Below are positions 25,310 through 34,179 of a stretch of 64,000 nt of DNA, piece after piece; the stretch's first letter is position 1; every line of letters begins with the position of its first letter. The position numbers and the translations under genes were made by a program. Source of the DNA: Lolliginicoccus suaedae (GTDB lineage Bacteria > Actinomycetota > Actinomycetes > Mycobacteriales > Mycobacteriaceae); contig NZ_VSSO01000002.1 of assembly GCF_008312885.1 (NCBI RefSeq), positions 421,846 through 485,845 of the forward strand, read 5' to 3'. The notes under the pieces were generated by a model, which ran no database searches, was not told the origin of the DNA, and saw nothing but the letters and a program-made list of their open reading frames with translations.

Positions 25310-25382
25310 GGCGGTGTAGCTCAGTCGGTAGAGCAAGCGGCTCATAATCGCTGTGTCGCCGGTTCAAGTCCGGCCACCGCTA
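25310..25382 (+). tRNA. tRNA-Met (anticodon CAT, elongator type)
   Basis: The acceptor GGCGGTG/CACCGCT closes with a G-U pair, the anticodon loop is CTCATAA, and the T-arm is GGTTCAAGTCC. The first base pair and the anticodon stem lacking three consecutive G-C pairs indicate an elongator rather than initiator tRNA. Confidence 0.92.
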
Positions 25383-25397
25383 CTGCGCAAGGCATGA

Positions 25398-25437
25398 AAA
25401 CGGAGGGGCAGGCTGCCAAGGCCTGCCCCTCCGTTGC
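25398..25437 (+). terminator. Hairpin terminator after tRNA-Met
   Basis: ACGGAGGGGCAGG pairs with CCTGCCCCTCCGT and is followed by TGCTTTTC. Confidence 0.8.
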
Positions 25438-25601
25438 TTTTCGTGGCCTGCCGCTAGCGGTGGCTGGCATGGGGCTCCGGATCCCGTCACATTTCGTGGA
25501 CAGGCCGCGCCCATCCACGAACAACGGGACCAAACGTGGATAAGGTGCATGCACGCATGTTTTTCCGTGATGCGGTGTCCGTCAACGAGGTGGTGAGCAG
25601 A

Positions 25602-26066
25602 GTGGCCTTCACAGCAGACAGTGTCGGCGCGAAGTACCGCATGGCCAACTTCTACGAGGTAGGCCAGGAGAAGATCCGCGAGTTCGCGGTCGCGGTGCAG
25701 GACGACCATCCCGCGCACTTCTCCGAGGAGGCGGCGCGCGATCTCGGGCACGATGCGCTCATCGCTCCCGTGACCTTCGCTTCCGTGCTGGGGGTCATCA
25801 CCACGCTCGAGATGTTCGAGCACTATGGGTGGTCATCGGATCTGCGCAACATCATGCAGACCGACCAGCGGTTCGTATTCCACCGGCCCATCGTCGCGGG
25901 TGACCGGTTGCGGGGCGAGACGTGCATCGAGTCCTTCCGGCACATGGCGGGCAACGATGTGATCGCCACGGCGAACTACTTGCTCGACGACAAGGACGAG
26001 ATCGTGCAAACGACCTACACGACATTGATCCGCCGGGACGATATCGGGGCGGGGGGCGAGCTGTGA
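25602..26066 (+). CDS. hadA: (3R)-hydroxyacyl-ACP dehydratase subunit HadA
   Basis: HadA is the accessory hot-dog subunit that binds the long acyl chain for the FAS-II dehydratase used in mycolic-acid elongation. From GTG 25602 the protein has 154 residues and aligns at its start with the mycobacterial HadA beginning ADIVG (here ADSVG), with YEVGQEKIREFAVAVQDDH, IAPVTFASVLG, FHRPIVAGDRL and VQTTYTTL. The frame is open to 25536, but GTG 25602 matches the family and follows GAGG. The stop overlaps the hadB ATG by one base (TGATG), so translation is coupled. Confidence 0.92.
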   Translation: MAFTADSVGAKYRMANFYEVGQEKIREFAVAVQDDHPAHFSEEAARDLGHDALIAPVTFASVLGVITTLEMFEHYGWSSDLRNIMQTDQRFVFHRPIVAGDRLRGETCIESFRHMAGNDVIATANYLLDDKDEIVQTTYTTLIRRDDIGAGGEL

Positions 26067-26515
26067 TGGGCGCGCCAGGCGAAGCCCGTCCCACGCTGGC
26101 GACGGTGACCGAGGGCATGGAGCTGCCGCCGCGGGAGTACCGGGTGACCCGCTCGGACCTCGTGCGCTATGCCGGGGTGTCCGGGGATCTCAACCCGATC
26201 CACTGGAGCGACGCGACCGCGAGCTCGGTAGGGCTGCGCAGCGTCGTCGCGCACGGCATGCTGTCGATGGGGATCGGCGGCACCTACATCACCTCCTGGC
26301 TCGGTGATCCCACCGCCGTGGTCGAGTACGCCGTGCGGTTCACCAGCCCCGTGTTCGTGCCCGATGACGGCGTCGGTGGAGCCATCGAGTTCTCCGGCAA
26401 GGTCAAGTCGGTGGACGCGGACGAGGGCACGGCGGTCATCGCGCTCGTCGCTAAGTCGGAGGGCCGCCGCATCTTTGGCCGAGCGGCAGCCACGGTGCGG
26501 CTCGCTGCGGAGTGA
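26066..26515 (+). CDS. hadB: (3R)-hydroxyacyl-ACP dehydratase subunit HadB
   Basis: This is the catalytic hot-dog subunit of the FAS-II dehydratase. The 149-residue product carries the hydratase-2 motif GDLNPIHWSDATASSVG with the catalytic Asp and His, followed by VVAHGMLSMGIGGTYITSWLG. It partners HadA. In Mycobacterium hadC and tRNA-Trp follow; here the tRNA-Trp follows directly, with no hadC. A GTG at 26063 is an alternative start. Confidence 0.93.
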   Translation: MGAPGEARPTLATVTEGMELPPREYRVTRSDLVRYAGVSGDLNPIHWSDATASSVGLRSVVAHGMLSMGIGGTYITSWLGDPTAVVEYAVRFTSPVFVPDDGVGGAIEFSGKVKSVDADEGTAVIALVAKSEGRRIFGRAAATVRLAAE

Positions 26516-26526
26516 CGCCCACGCGA

Positions 26527-26557
26527 TTGTGACGGATCGCAGATCGTCAAGTACACT
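26527..26557 (+). promoter_or_regulatory. Putative promoter for tRNA-Trp, secE and nusG
   Basis: TTGTGA (26527-26532) and TACACT (26552-26557) have 19-bp spacing, 80 bp upstream of the tRNA. Confidence 0.4.
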
Positions 26558-26638
26558 CAACAACCTGTGGCTAGAGCGTGGCGCGCCGCCCTATAGGTGG
26601 CGCGTTGCTCATGGTCATCCAGAGGTGCACGGCACCGA

Positions 26639-26711
<73 letters not shown>

Positions 26712-26742
26712 CTGCGACGGTCAGCGACGGAAGGATTCACGT

Positions 26743-27111
26743 GTGAGTGAGCAGCCAGGTCGACGGGCTGACGGGGAAGAGAACGATCCCCGATCTGCTG
26801 GTTCGACCGAATCCGGTGGGGCCCCGCGCCCGACCGGCAAGCGAGCAGCTCGATCGCAGGGATCCAGCCCGAGCAACGCTGTTGAGACCGCTGGTTCGCC
26901 GTCAGGGACCGAGGCGCGAGAGAACCCGTTCCAGCTGATCGCGCGGTTCATTCGTGAGGTGATCTCGGAGCTCCGCAAGGTCATCTGGCCCAACCGGAAG
27001 CAGATGGTCACCTACACGATCGTGGTGTTCATCTTCCTCTTCTTCATGGTCGGGCTGATCTTCGGCCTGGATCAGGTCTTCTCCCGCGGGGTCCTCTGGC
27101 TGTACGGGTAG
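26743..27111 (+). CDS. secE: Preprotein translocase subunit SecE
   Basis: SecE is the small essential SecYEG subunit that clamps SecY in the membrane. The 122-residue product has a long disordered N-terminus rich in Gly, Ser and Arg (residues 1-60), the conserved amphipathic helix FIREVISELRKVIWPNRKQM, and one membrane helix (about residues 90-110). The disordered extension is usual in actinobacteria. GTG 26743 is preceded by GGAAGGA. nusG follows after about 100 bp. Confidence 0.93.
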   Translation: MSEQPGRRADGEENDPRSAGSTESGGAPRPTGKRAARSQGSSPSNAVETAGSPSGTEARENPFQLIARFIREVISELRKVIWPNRKQMVTYTIVVFIFLFFMVGLIFGLDQVFSRGVLWLYG

Positions 27112-27214
27112 CCTGGAGCCGTGACCGGATCCCGGCAACAGATGAGGATCCGGTGCCGCCCGGCCCGGAAGCGGACAGAGATTGCGTGACTTTAGAGAGG
27201 AAGCGAGTAGCCCA

Positions 27215-27928
27215 GTGAGCGCCCCGGAGAACGATGCAGTGAACCTCCCAGGCGAGGATGACGTGGTGACCGATCAAACGGACACCATCGTCGACGAGCC
27301 GGAGCAGGATCCTGTCGAAGAGCTCAAGGCGAAGCTTCGCCGTGCCGAGGGCGAATGGTACGTCGTGCATTCCTACGCCGGTTACGAGAACAAGGTGAAG
27401 ACCAACCTTGAGACTCGCGTGCAGAACCTCGATGCGGGTGACTACATCTTCCAGATCGAGGTGCCCACCGAGGAAGTCACCGAGATCAAGAACGGGCAGA
27501 AGAAGCAGGTAAACCGCAAGATCTTGCCTGGCTACATCCTGGTCCGCATGATTCTCAATGACGAGGCGTGGGGTGTTGTCCGCAACACCCCCGGCGTGAC
27601 CGGTTTCGTCGGTGCTACACCGTCCCGGCCGTCGCCGATCACCATCAACGAGGTAGTGAAGTTCCTGCTCCCGCCGCAGGCCCGCAAGAAGCCCGCCGGC
27701 GCAGGATCCTCCCACTCCTCGGACGACACCGGGTTCGCGCCGAAGCCCACGATCGAGGTCGATTTCGAGATCGGGGAGTCGGTCACCGTCATGGATGGGC
27801 CGTTCGCGACCCTGCCCGCCAGTATTTCCGAAGTTAATGTCGAGCAGCAGAAACTCAAGGTGCTCGTCTCCATCTTCGGACGCGAGACCCCGGTTGAGCT
27901 TGGGTTCAACCAGGTCTCGAAGCTCTAG
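27215..27928 (+). CDS. nusG: Transcription termination/antitermination factor NusG
   Basis: NusG binds RNA polymerase and couples elongation with Rho and the ribosome. From GTG 27215 the protein has 237 residues: an acidic N-terminal extension (1-45), the NGN domain ([55 protein letters not shown]), a linker, and the KOW domain ([14 protein letters not shown]...[19 protein letters not shown]). An in-frame TTG at 27182 is less likely, as GAGAGGAAG is well placed for 27215. A perfect inverted repeat separates it from rplK. Confidence 0.94.
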   Translation: MSAPENDAVNLPGEDDVVTDQTDTIVDEPEQDPVEELKAKLRRAEGEWYVVHSYAGYENKVKTNLETRVQNLDAGDYIFQIEVPTEEVTEIKNGQKKQVNRKILPGYILVRMILNDEAWGVVRNTPGVTGFVGATPSRPSPITINEVVKFLLPPQARKKPAGAGSSHSSDDTGFAPKPTIEVDFEIGESVTVMDGPFATLPASISEVNVEQQKLKVLVSIFGRETPVELGFNQVSKL

Positions 27929-27947
27929 CTTCACGGCCATGTTGATC

Positions 27948-27991
27948 GGCGCAGTAGCAAACCAGTCCAGCAAGGCTTGCGCTACTGCGCC
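27948..27991 (+). promoter_or_regulatory. Inverted repeat in the nusG-rplK spacer
   Basis: GGCGCAGTAGC (27948-27958) pairs perfectly with GCTACTGCGCC (27981-27991) around a 22-nt loop. There is no U-tract, so it may be an attenuator, a processing site or a partial terminator. Confidence 0.5.
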
Positions 27992-28040
27992 GTAGTGGCG
28001 TGAGAATCAGGAAAACACCGAACAGTTCAGGGAAGTCGAG

Positions 28041-28475
28041 ATGCCCCCCAAGAAGAAGAAGAAGCTCACTGGAGTAATCAAGCTCCAGATCCAGGCCGGC
28101 CAGGCCAACCCGGCACCGCCGATCGGCCCTGCCCTCGGTCAGCACGGCGTGAACATCATGGAGTTCTGCAAGGCCTACAACGCGGCCACCGAGTCGCAGC
28201 GCGGCAACGTGATCCCCGTCGAGATCTCCGTGTACGAAGATCGTTCATTCGACTTCAAGCTCAAGACGCCGCCTGCCGCGAAGCTCCTGCTCAAGGCCGC
28301 CGGAGTCCAGAAGGGCTCGCCGACCCCGCACAAGGACAAGGTCGCCAAGGTCACCTGGGACCAGGTCCGCGAGATCGCGAAGACCAAGCAGGAAGATCTC
28401 AACGCCATGGATATCGATCAGGCAGCGAAGATCATCGCCGGCACCGCGCGATCGATGGGCATCACCGTCGAGTGA
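28041..28475 (+). CDS. rplK: 50S ribosomal protein L11
   Basis: The 144-residue protein has the L11 signature [38 protein letters not shown], the proline-containing N-terminal hinge and the RNA-binding C-terminal domain ([23 protein letters not shown]...[11 protein letters not shown]). It builds the GTPase-associated centre on 23S rRNA. It is the first gene of the rplKA pair. Confidence 0.98.
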   Translation: MPPKKKKKLTGVIKLQIQAGQANPAPPIGPALGQHGVNIMEFCKAYNAATESQRGNVIPVEISVYEDRSFDFKLKTPPAAKLLLKAAGVQKGSPTPHKDKVAKVTWDQVREIAKTKQEDLNAMDIDQAAKIIAGTARSMGITVE

Positions 28476-28630
28476 TTCCCGCGGCGAATCCATGCCTCGC
28501 GCTAGCTGACGGGGCGCCTGGATCGCTGCACCTGCACGAACTCCAGACATAAATCAAGACAGTGGGAGGACCAAGCGCTGGTCCGCACCACGACTGACCT
28601 AGCCGATGCTCTCGGCACGATTGGACAGAC

Positions 28631-29341
28631 ATGGCAAAGCGCAGCAAGGCGTATCTCGCCGCTAGCGAGAAGATCGATCAGACAAAGCTGTACACCCCCG
28701 TGGAGGCCATCGAGCTCGCCCGCGAGACTGGCTCGAAGAACTTCGATGCCACCGTTGAGGTCGCCATCCGCCTCGGTGTCGATCCCCGCAAGGCGGACCA
28801 GATGGTGCGTGGCACCGTCAGCCTGCCCCACGGCACCGGCAAGACCGTCCGCGTGATTGTCTTCGCCGCTGGCGAGAAGGCGAACGAGGCCGAGGCCGCC
28901 GGAGCCGACGCAGTCGGCGCGGAGGACCTCATCGAACGGATCCAGGGCGGCTGGCTCGACTTCGATGCCGCTATCGCCACCCCGGACCAGATGGCCAAGG
29001 TCGGGCGCATCGCCCGCATCCTCGGTCCCCGCGGACTCATGCCGAACCCGAAGACCGGCACCGTCACCATGGATGTCGCGAAGGCCGTCACCGACATTAA
29101 GGGCGGCAAGATCAGCTTCCGCGTGGACAAGCAGTCCAACCTGCACTTCATCGTGGGCAAGACTTCCTTCGATGATCGCAAGCTGGTGGAGAACTATGCT
29201 GCCGCGCTCGACGAGGTCCTGCGCGCGAAGCCGTCCGCGGCCAAGGGACGCTACATGAAGAAGGTCACCGTCTCGACGACCACCGGACCGGGCATCCCGG
29301 TGGATCCCTCCAAGACCCGGAACCTTCTCGGCGAAGACTGA
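28631..29341 (+). CDS. rplA: 50S ribosomal protein L1
   Basis: The 236-residue protein has the normal L1 length and the conserved [17 protein letters not shown] loop and [19 protein letters not shown]. It forms the L1 stalk and usually represses its own operon by binding the mRNA leader. The spacer from rplK is 155 bp, longer than usual, and could hold such a site. A strong hairpin follows. Confidence 0.98.
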   Translation: MAKRSKAYLAASEKIDQTKLYTPVEAIELARETGSKNFDATVEVAIRLGVDPRKADQMVRGTVSLPHGTGKTVRVIVFAAGEKANEAEAAGADAVGAEDLIERIQGGWLDFDAAIATPDQMAKVGRIARILGPRGLMPNPKTGTVTMDVAKAVTDIKGGKISFRVDKQSNLHFIVGKTSFDDRKLVENYAAALDEVLRAKPSAAKGRYMKKVTVSTTTGPGIPVDPSKTRNLLGED

Positions 29342-29354
29342 GCTGTTCGCATCA

Positions 29355-29389
29355 CGGTGCCCCGCTAGCCATCGGCTGGCGGGGCACCG
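29355..29389 (+). terminator. Hairpin terminator after rplA
   Basis: CGGTGCCCCGCTAGCC pairs with GGCTGGCGGGGCACCG, one mismatch, with a 3-nt loop. Confidence 0.7.
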
Positions 29390-29443
29390 CGCGTTGGTAG
29401 GGCAGGCCAGCGATAGTGTGCGGGCCGCAGGTCGGTCAACCGC

Positions 29444-29510
29444 AAAAGCACCGGATACTGCCAAACGCGATAGAAATCGCGCGAGTTCTCGCGTGGCTTC
29501 TATCGCGTTT
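29444..29510 (+). repeat. Palindromic intergenic repeat, copy 3
   Basis: AAAAGCACCGG (29444) precedes CGCGATAGAA (29466-29475), a 22-base centre different from copies 1 and 2, and TTCTATCGCG (29498-29507). It lies between the convergent rplA and lipG-like genes. Confidence 0.75.
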
Positions 29511-29549
29511 GCGCCCCTGGGCCCCGCGCGGTCTCCCCGGCAGGGCTCC

Positions 29550-30467
29550 CTAGCTCGCCCTAGCAGTGGCCGCGAGTATCTCCCCGGCTATGCGCGGTAC
29601 GAGGGACGGTGGCAGGTCATGGCCCATGCCGTCGATGATCGTCAGCCGGGCATCGGGGATCGCGCGAGCAACAGCGCGTCCCGACCGGAGCCGGACCAGC
29701 GGGTCAGCAGAACCGTGGATCACCGTCGTCGGTGCCGTGACAGCACGGGCGTAATCGCGCAGCGAGCCCGTGCCGAGCACTGCCGCGAACTGCCGCACCA
29801 TGCCAGCGGGGTAGTGGCTCCGCTGCACCTGCTCGAGCGCGAGCGCGCTGAGCTCCTCCGCGGACCGGGGATAGCCGGGGCCCGAGAGCGCGCGGAAGGT
29901 GCGCACCGATCGCTCGACGAGCTGCTCGGTCGTGGGGTTCTTCGGTGGGGGAGCGAGGAGAGCGCGGAGCGCCGTGGGCGTCGGGGGTGGCAGGAACGGC
30001 TCGTTGGTCGAGGAGAAGATGATGGTCGCCGAGTGGATCCGTTCGGGGTTCCGGGCGGCGAGCACCTGGGTGATCATCCCGCCCATGGAGGCCCCGACGA
30101 CGTGGGCACGCTCGATGCCGAGCGAGTCAAGCAGCCGGCGCGTGTCCTCGGCCATGTCGACGAGCGTGTAGGGAACGTCGCTGGGCCTGCCGAGCTGGCT
30201 GCGCAGGATCCGCCCGAGGAACGCGCCTTCCACGCGGGTGCCGTCGAGCTTGGTGGAGAGCCCGATATCGCGGTTGTCGAACCGGATCACCCGGAAGCCC
30301 TTCTGGGCGAGGGTGGTGCAGAGCTGGTGCGGCCAGAGGGTCAGCTGCGCGCCGAACCCCATGATCAGCAGGATCGGTGTCCCGTCCTCGGGCCCGTGCT
30401 CCTCGTATGCCAGGCGCAGGTCTCCGGCTTCAGCGAAGCCGGACCTCGTGGGAAGCTCGGTCGTCAT
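29550..30467 (-). CDS. Alpha/beta hydrolase, LipG-like
   Basis: The 305-residue alpha/beta hydrolase has the oxyanion-loop segment LLIMGFGAQLTLWP, the nucleophile elbow VGASMGGM, an acid in VIHGSADPLVRL, and the final His in IIDGMGHDLPP. There is no signal peptide. Mycobacterium carries lipG (Rv0646c) in the corresponding position between rplA and rplJ, on the opposite strand as here, which suggests orthology. The substrate is unknown; related enzymes hydrolyse carboxyl esters. The start ATG 30467 leaves 380 bp to the divergent rplJ. Confidence 0.8.
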   Translation of the reverse strand: MTTELPTRSGFAEAGDLRLAYEEHGPEDGTPILLIMGFGAQLTLWPHQLCTTLAQKGFRVIRFDNRDIGLSTKLDGTRVEGAFLGRILRSQLGRPSDVPYTLVDMAEDTRRLLDSLGIERAHVVGASMGGMITQVLAARNPERIHSATIIFSSTNEPFLPPPTPTALRALLAPPPKNPTTEQLVERSVRTFRALSGPGYPRSAEELSALALEQVQRSHYPAGMVRQFAAVLGTGSLRDYARAVTAPTTVIHGSADPLVRLRSGRAVARAIPDARLTIIDGMGHDLPPSLVPRIAGEILAATARAS

Positions 30468-30589
30468 GGTCGCGATCCTAGCGCGATGGCCGGGGTGATT
30501 TGGTACCGGCAGCCGCGCCGAGTACAGTATCCCCCGGACTTATGTCCGATCGATTTTCCCTTGGGTTGGTCGATCCCATCCCATATACG

Positions 30590-30715
30590 TTCACCGAAGA
30601 CCGTTGGTCACATGCTTCTGCCTGCTCCTCCGGGGGCTCGTAGGAAGCGGTTGAAGGTCCGGGTTTTACCCGGCGGCCCGCGCAGGAGGACGAGACTGGG
30701 GAGCTGGTGTGCCGT
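30590..30715 (+). promoter_or_regulatory. Ribosomal protein L10 leader
   Basis: The segment carries strings typical of the actinobacterial L10 leader: ACCGAAGACCG near 30592 and GGCGGCCCGCGCAGGAGGA near 30672, with GGTCCGGGTTTTACCCGG between them able to form a hairpin. Such leaders bind the L10(L12)4 complex and repress rplJL translation. A TACAGT -10-like box lies at 30521. Confidence 0.75.
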
Positions 30716-30846
30716 TCGTTCCTGTTCCGACAGGGCGTGGCGTTCCCTCCCGTTGCTCTCTGCCGCCAGCGTTGGCTGTTGCCCGTTCCTTCTCCCGTAT
30801 GTCCGCCCAATGGTTCTCGGGCGAGTGAGGAGAGAGGAGGCGAAGC

Positions 30847-31383
30847 ATGGCAAATGCAGAGAAGATCGCCGCGGTCACCGAGATCGCTGAGCAGTTCAAG
30901 GGCTCTACCGCGGCAGTGGTCACCGAGTACCGTGGCCTTTCAGTTGCCAGCCTGACCGCACTGCGCCGGTCGCTCGGCGCGGGTACCTCGTACTCCGTCG
31001 CCAAGAACACCCTCGTCAAGATCGCCGCGCGCGATGCTGGCGTCGAGGGTCTCGATGATCTGTTCTCCGGTCCTACCGCGGTCGCGTTCATCACCGGCGA
31101 GCCGGTCGATGCGGCGAAGGCGCTCAAGGAGTTTGCCAAGGAGAACAAGTCCCTCGTCATCAAGGGCGGCTACATGGAGGGCCGCCCCCTCTCGGTGGAG
31201 GAAGTCAACAGGATCGCCGACCTCGAGTCGCGCGAAGTCCTGCTGGCCAAGCTCGCCGGGGCGATGAAGGGCAACACGGCGAAGGCTGCGGGTCTGTTCA
31301 ACGCGCCTGCTTCACAGGTGGCACGGTTGGCAGCAGCGCTACAGGAAAAGAAGGGCGCCGAAGGCGCATCCGCGGAGGCCTGA
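30847..31383 (+). CDS. rplJ: 50S ribosomal protein L10
   Basis: The 178-residue protein has the L10 N-terminal rRNA-binding domain ([43 protein letters not shown]) and a C-terminal helix ([14 protein letters not shown]) that binds L7/L12 dimers. A very strong GGAGAGAGGAGG Shine-Dalgarno precedes ATG 30847. It is controlled by the leader upstream and cotranscribed with rplL. Confidence 0.98.
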   Translation: MANAEKIAAVTEIAEQFKGSTAAVVTEYRGLSVASLTALRRSLGAGTSYSVAKNTLVKIAARDAGVEGLDDLFSGPTAVAFITGEPVDAAKALKEFAKENKSLVIKGGYMEGRPLSVEEVNRIADLESREVLLAKLAGAMKGNTAKAAGLFNAPASQVARLAAALQEKKGAEGASAEA

Positions 31384-31463
31384 GGCCACCCCGCGTCCGG
31401 CATTCACACCAGCCCCGAACTGCACAACGGTTGGGGCGACCACTTTAGGAAGGAACGTCAATC

Positions 31464-31847
31464 ATGGCGAAGCTCACCACTGACGAGTTGATCGAATCGT
31501 TCAAGGAGATGACCCTTCTCGAGCTCTCCGAGTTCGTCAAGGTCTTCGAGGAGACCTTCGAGGTCACCGCTGCCGCTCCCGTGGCTGTCGCTGCGGGCGG
31601 CGCTGCACCCGCCGCTGAGGTTGTCGAGGAGAAGGACGAGTTCGACGTCGTCCTCGAGGCTGCTGGCGACAAGAAGATCGGCGTCATCAAGGTCGTTCGC
31701 GAGATCATCCCGAGCCTGGGCCTGAAGGAGGCCAAGGAGCTCGTCGAGGCTGCTCCCAAGGCCATCCTCGAGGCTGTCGCCAAGGACCAGGCGGATGCCG
31801 CCAAGGAGAAGCTGGAAGCAGCAGGCGCCAAGGTCTCGCTCAAGTGA
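31464..31847 (+). CDS. rplL: 50S ribosomal protein L7/L12
   Basis: The 127-residue protein has the N-terminal dimerisation domain ([28 protein letters not shown]), the Ala/Pro/Val-rich hinge (residues ~35-50), and the globular C-terminal domain ([40 protein letters not shown]). It recruits translation GTPases. GGAAGGAACG precedes ATG 31464. Confidence 0.98.
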   Translation: MAKLTTDELIESFKEMTLLELSEFVKVFEETFEVTAAAPVAVAAGGAAPAAEVVEEKDEFDVVLEAAGDKKIGVIKVVREIIPSLGLKEAKELVEAAPKAILEAVAKDQADAAKEKLEAAGAKVSLK

Positions 31848-31894
31848 TCTGACGCTAGCTGTACGGGATCGTGTCTTCGGGCTCGCTTCCCGCG

Positions 31895-31926
31895 AATGGG
31901 GCCATCCAATTCTGGATGGCCCCATT
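31895..31926 (+). terminator. Strong terminator after rplJL
   Basis: AATGGGGCCATCCA pairs perfectly with TGGATGGCCCCATT around a 4-nt loop; GTTTTG follows. It separates ribosomal genes from the first mce operon. Confidence 0.88.
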
Positions 31927-32249
31927 ACGCGTTTTGTGACGCGTCCGGCTCATCGCTGCCGGCCGCTCCCGTTTCGTGGGAGTCCGCGTACGCAACGGTG
32001 TCCGGTTTGGGGTAATCCGCAGGGGTGGAGGCTGCTGGGGAGGGTCGTCCGATAGGGGCCTCGATCAAGCGCAATCCAGGATGGATGGCTTTGGAACCTG
32101 CTGTCCCGCAACACTATTCGATTCCCCAAGGTTGCCCTCCTGGATATGCCCGCATGGTGCTGGAATAGCATGCCGTGCCCACAATTTGGAGGGCGCCCGC
32201 ATCGTCGCATCTGCGGCAGTTTATTGTTCATTGGGTGCGTGCCACCGGG
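31927..32249. other. Gap of about 320 bp upstream of the first mce operon
   Basis: No coding sequence is supported. The stretch is moderately AT-enriched with scattered short ORFs and presumably contains upstream regulatory sequence for the operon. Confidence 0.4.
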
Positions 32250-32306
32250 GTGCGTTAAAGTGACGCGACCCACACTGATGGTGGTGTGGCAAAGCTGGGA
32301 GGTTCC
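32250..32306 (+). promoter_or_regulatory. mce operon 1 promoter/leader with hairpin
   Basis: The segment GTGCGTTAAAGTGACGC contains a -10-like TAAAGT (32256-32261). CCACAC (32270-32275) pairs with GTGTGG (32284-32289) just before the GGGAGG ribosome site. The same elements occur at 42650-42707 with a changed loop. Confidence 0.45.
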
Positions 32307-33320
32307 GTGGGAGTCGAGGTCGCGGTCGAGGGTCTGACTAAGTCATTCGGTTCGACGAATATCTGGTCCGATGTATCGTTCACCATTCCGAACGGGGAGG
32401 TGTCGGCGCTGCTCGGCCCGTCGGGCACGGGCAAGTCGGTGTTCCTGAAGTCGCTGATCGGCCTGCTCCGCCCGGAGCGGGGGACGATCGTGATCGATGG
32501 CACCGACATCCTGCAGTGCACGCAGCGGGAGCTCTACGAGATCCGCAAGCTGTTCGGGGTGCTGTTCCAGGATGGCGCGCTGTTCGGGTCGATGGACCTG
32601 TATGACAACGTGGCGTTCCCGCTGCGCGAGCACACGAAGAAGTCCGAGTCCGAGATCCGCAAGATCGTCATGGACAACATGGAGCTCGTGGGCCTGATGG
32701 GCGCGGAGAACAAGCTGCCGGGCGAGATCTCGGGCGGGATGCGCAAGCGCGCGGGCCTGGCCCGGGCGCTGGTGCTCAACCCCGAGGTGCTGCTGTGCGA
32801 TGAGCCGGACTCGGGCCTCGACCCGGTGCGCACGGCGTACTTGAGCCAGCTGATCCTCGATATCAACGCGCAGATCGACTGCACGGTGCTGATCGTGACG
32901 CACAACATCAACATGGCGCGCACGGTGCCCGACAACCTGGGGATGCTGTTCCGCAAGCACCTGGTGATGTTCGGCCCGCGCGAGGTGCTGCTGACCTCGG
33001 ACGAGCCGGTGGTGGGGCAGTTCCTCAATGGCCGCAAGCTCGGCCCGATCGGCATGTCGGAGGAGAAGGACGAGGCGCAGCGGGCGGCGGAGGAGGCCAT
33101 GGCCGCGGCCGGGCACGCCGATGGGTCGCCGGACGAGGATGTGCGGGGCATCGTGCCGCAGATCCGGCCGACGCCGGGGATGCCGGTGCGGCAGGGCGAG
33201 ATCCGTCGCCGCGAGCGGGTGCGGGCGATCGTGGATGATCTGCCCGAGCCGGCGCGGCGGGCGATCTACAAGGAGCTCGAGGAGCATGAGGCCGCGGAGC
33301 GGGCTGGGAGCAACCAATGA
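32307..33320 (+). CDS. mceG: Mce transporter ATPase MceG, copy 1
   Basis: MceG (Mkl) is the cytoplasmic ATPase that powers Mce lipid importers through YrbE permeases. The 337-residue product has Walker A GPSGTGKS, the modified signature ISGGMRKRAGLARAL, Walker B VLLCDEPDSGLDP and the H-loop VTHNIN. A long hydrophilic C-terminal extension (about residues 245-337) is typical of Mkl. GTG 32307 is chosen because it follows GGGAGG and gives the same start as copy 2; a GTG at 32286 is possible. DNA identical to copy 2 from 32319 to 33327. Mycobacterium usually has one mceG for all its mce operons. Confidence 0.93.
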   Translation: MGVEVAVEGLTKSFGSTNIWSDVSFTIPNGEVSALLGPSGTGKSVFLKSLIGLLRPERGTIVIDGTDILQCTQRELYEIRKLFGVLFQDGALFGSMDLYDNVAFPLREHTKKSESEIRKIVMDNMELVGLMGAENKLPGEISGGMRKRAGLARALVLNPEVLLCDEPDSGLDPVRTAYLSQLILDINAQIDCTVLIVTHNINMARTVPDNLGMLFRKHLVMFGPREVLLTSDEPVVGQFLNGRKLGPIGMSEEKDEAQRAAEEAMAAAGHADGSPDEDVRGIVPQIRPTPGMPVRQGEIRRRERVRAIVDDLPEPARRAIYKELEEHEAAERAGSNQ

Positions 33321-33367
33321 CCAGCGCCACCAGCGCCCAGGAAAGTCGAAATGAGGATCAGCCTTGA
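33317..33367 (+). other. 16-codon remnant ORF between mceG copy 1 and yrbEA
   Basis: ATG 33317 overlaps the mceG stop exactly as in operon 2, and the first bases ATGACCAGCGC are the start of the operon-2 permease gene. The frame then ends at TGA 33365-33367. It looks like the right edge of a conversion tract. Confidence 0.6.
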
Positions 33368-34179
33368 CTGTTCAAGTCGAATCTAACAAGAAGGGACTGA
33401 TCGCGGACGCGGTCAATGAGATCGGTGGCCTCGTGACGTTTGCCGCGCAAACGTTCCTCACCGGTCTGGCCGCGATCCTGCGCGGCAGGTTCCCGCTCGC
33501 GGAGTTCGTCGGCCAGACAGTGTTTCTCGTGCGCGTCTGCTTCTGGCCGTCGCTGCTGCTGATGCTGCCGATCGGTGTGGTCATCGCCGTGATGATGGGT
33601 GGTCTCGCCGGCCGTATCGGTGCCGCCCAGTACTCGGGAGCGGTGGTGTCCTTCGTCATCATCGGCCAGGCCGCCGCGCTGGTGACCGCGCTCATCGTGG
33701 CTGGCGTCGGCGGTGCTGCCATCGTGTCGGACCTCGGTGCTCGCACCATCCGCGAGGAGATCGACGCGATGCAGGTCATGAGCATGGACGTCGTGGAGCG
33801 CGTCGTCGTGCCCCGCGTGTTCGCGCTGGTGTTCGTCGCCCTGTCGATGTGCGCGATCGTCTCGTTCTCCGGGATCTTGTTCACCTATGCGTACCAAGTG
33901 GTCGGCGTTGGTGAATCCCAGGGCGGATTCCTGCTCACGCTGCAGGCATACGGACGCACCACGGACTTCGTCATGGCGCTGTTCAAGTCGTTCTGCTTCG
34001 GCGTGGCCTGCTCGATCATCGCCGCGTACAAGGGCACCCAGACCCGGGGCGGCTCCTCGGGCGTGGCCAACTCGGTGAACGAGTCCGTGGTGATGATGTT
34101 CATCGCGGTGTTCGTCATCAACGTGGTCCTCACCCAGATGTACATCGTGGTCGTCCCAGCGGTTGGAGAGTACATATGA
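33364..34179 (+). CDS. yrbEA: YrbE (MlaE-type) permease A of mce operon 1
   Basis: The 271-residue permease has five to six membrane helices and the MlaE-family cytoplasmic coupling segment TIREEIDAMQVMSMDVVERVVVPRVFA, which contacts the ATPase. It forms the inner-membrane channel with YrbEB. It starts with TTG 33364, preceded by GAGG, and overlaps (TTGA) the stop of a 16-codon ORF that opens at the ATG of the mceG overlap (33317). This odd start arrangement differs from operon 2, where the permease begins directly at the corresponding ATG. Confidence 0.9.
   Translation: MTVQVESNKKGLIADAVNEIGGLVTFAAQTFLTGLAAILRGRFPLAEFVGQTVFLVRVCFWPSLLLMLPIGVVIAVMMGGLAGRIGAAQYSGAVVSFVIIGQAAALVTALIVAGVGGAAIVSDLGARTIREEIDAMQVMSMDVVERVVVPRVFALVFVALSMCAIVSFSGILFTYAYQVVGVGESQGGFLLTLQAYGRTTDFVMALFKSFCFGVACSIIAAYKGTQTRGGSSGVANSVNESVVMMFIAVFVINVVLTQMYIVVVPAVGEYI

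Noticed and set aside
29394-30890. Plus-strand ORF of 498 residues
   Set aside because: It crosses the intergenic repeat, the lipG-like gene in antisense, the L10 leader and the rplJ start; it cannot be a real gene.
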